NCBI GenBank assembly: GCA_947488865.1
Contig: CANLCB010000010.1
Coordinates: 1 to 35,116, forward strand
DNA: 35,116 bases
Origin: Deltaproteobacteria bacterium
GTDB lineage: Bacteria; Bdellovibrionota_C; UBA2361; OMII01
Direction of reading: 5' to 3'
The notes beneath the pieces were generated by a model. That model was not told where the DNA came from. It ran no database searches and saw only the letters and a program-made list of their open reading frames with translations. The translations under genes and the position numbers were made by a program. Shown here piece after piece: positions 34,452 to 35,116 of this stretch (the stretch's first letter is position 1; each line of letters starts with the position of its first letter).

Positions 34452-35116
34452 CTATGGCGCGGCCGACGCCGCCCCCTCGCTGCTTTCTCCAAATACTTTT
34501 CCGTGCGCTGAAACGGTGCTCGCCTTGTCCTTAAGTAGGAAGCTTCGGAAGCCTTCCCATAGATCCTCCTTCTTCTCGATGGTGATCATGTGAAAATTAG
34601 GCGCTTTAATCTGCCCAAAGACCTCCAACATACTTCCGCTGTAGTAGGCGCTTCCCGATGGCTTAATTTCTCCGTAGCCGAAGAGATTACACACCGAACA
34701 GAGTTCCTCAGCGGCTTGGAGAGCCCGCTCATTATCGGAGTAAAAGTTATCTCCATCCGAACAGTGGAACGCGTAGATGTTCCACAACGATGGATGATAC
34801 CGATCCTCTATGATATCGAGAGCCTTGCGATAACCGGACGAGATGTACGTTCCGCCCGACTCCACCTTGTGAAAGAAGTCTTCCTCACTCACCTCTTTGG
34901 CTTCCGTATGGTGAGCGATGAACACCACTTCCACGTTCGCGTATTTCTGCCGAACGAACTGATACAGAAGGAAGTAGAAGCTACGCGCGAGATACTTCTT
35001 CACCGTCCCCATGGAACCAGACGTGTCCATGATGCAAAAGATCACCGCGTTGGACGCTTCTTTGGTGGTGGGAACGATATGGTAGTATCGCATATCGTCT
35101 TCATGGAAAGGGAATC
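34452..35116 (-). CDS. DUF444 (YeaH/YhbH) family protein, N-terminal part missing at window edge
   Basis: The frame is open to the right edge. Upstream of the ATG at 35093 the codons read FPFHEDDMRYYH, which fits the inside of a DUF444 protein, so the true start is beyond the window. About 221 residues are visible. They form a von Willebrand A-like domain with a MIDAS motif (IFCIMDTSGSMG), FIAHHTEAKEVSEEDFF and SGGTYISSGYRKALDII. The family usually sits between the PrkA kinase and SpoVR (yeaGH-ycgB type), so prkA is expected just to the right. It ends 6 nt before spoVR. Confidence 0.93.
   Translation of the reverse strand, partial: FPFHEDDMRYYHIVPTTKEASNAVIFCIMDTSGSMGTVKKYLARSFYFLLYQFVRQKYANVEVVFIAHHTEAKEVSEEDFFHKVESGGTYISSGYRKALDIIEDRYHPSLWNIYAFHCSDGDNFYSDNERALQAAEELCSVCNLFGYGEIKPSGSAYYSGSMLEVFGQIKAPNFHMITIEKKEDLWEGFRSFLLKDKASTVSAHGKVFGESSEGAASAAP

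Overview
The window is a dense, roughly 50-55% GC stretch of bacterial chromosome. The organism looks like a diderm of a deltaproteobacteria-like lineage (Bdellovibrionota, Myxococcota or relatives). That is an inference from the proteobacterial-style RNA polymerase beta/beta' core with an enlarged beta insertion, PilP- and AMIN-type envelope proteins, a eukaryotic-type UDP-glucose pyrophosphorylase and the SpoVR/DUF444 stress pair. I see no CRISPR array, transposase, integrase or phage gene.

Region 1 (1-15.2 kb, minus strand) reads from right to left: tRNA-Thr(GGU), tRNA-Tyr(GUA), tRNA-Trp(CCA), a RelA/SpoT-synthetase-like gene, sufB-sufC-sufD, secE, nusG, rplK, rplA, rplJ, rplL, rpoB and rpoC (cut by the left edge). 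This is the classical tRNA-secE-nusG-rplKAJL-rpoBC superoperon, but tuf is absent and an Fe-S assembly operon plus a possible alarmone-synthetase gene sit between tRNA-Trp and secE. A strong promoter with a GC-rich discriminator precedes the tRNA cluster. The suf genes have their own promoter region with a 9-bp inverted repeat.

Region 2 (15.2-23.7 kb) starts with a divergent tRNA-Thr(UGU) behind an unusual structured leader. It continues with a secreted SYLF-domain protein, a GlsB/YeaQ-type membrane protein, a DUF2520 dehydrogenase-like protein coupled to a PF07399-type antiporter, UDP-glucose pyrophosphorylase, mannose-6-phosphate isomerase and an uncharacterised protein with a transglutaminase-like Cys-His-Asp triad. 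A 103-bp GC-rich palindromic element lies between the last two.

Region 3 (23.7-28.2 kb) has a saccharopine-dehydrogenase-like gene converging without a gap on an ornithine aminotransferase gene, then asnS and a divergent tRNA-Pro(UGG). Region 4 (28.4-33 kb) holds a PilP-like protein, ComM (converging with zero gap), an unknown membrane protein and an AMIN-domain protein, which suggests a type IV pilus/competence neighbourhood. Region 5 (33-35.1 kb) holds spoVR and a DUF444 (YeaH/YhbH) gene cut by the right edge.

The best candidates for something new are the degenerate RelA/SpoT-like protein inside the tRNA/transcription-translation superoperon, the 103-bp inverted repeat, the dual-promoter suf control region, the transglutaminase-like protein and the structured leader of tRNA-Thr(UGU). 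Homology calls were made by reading motifs, with no database search.
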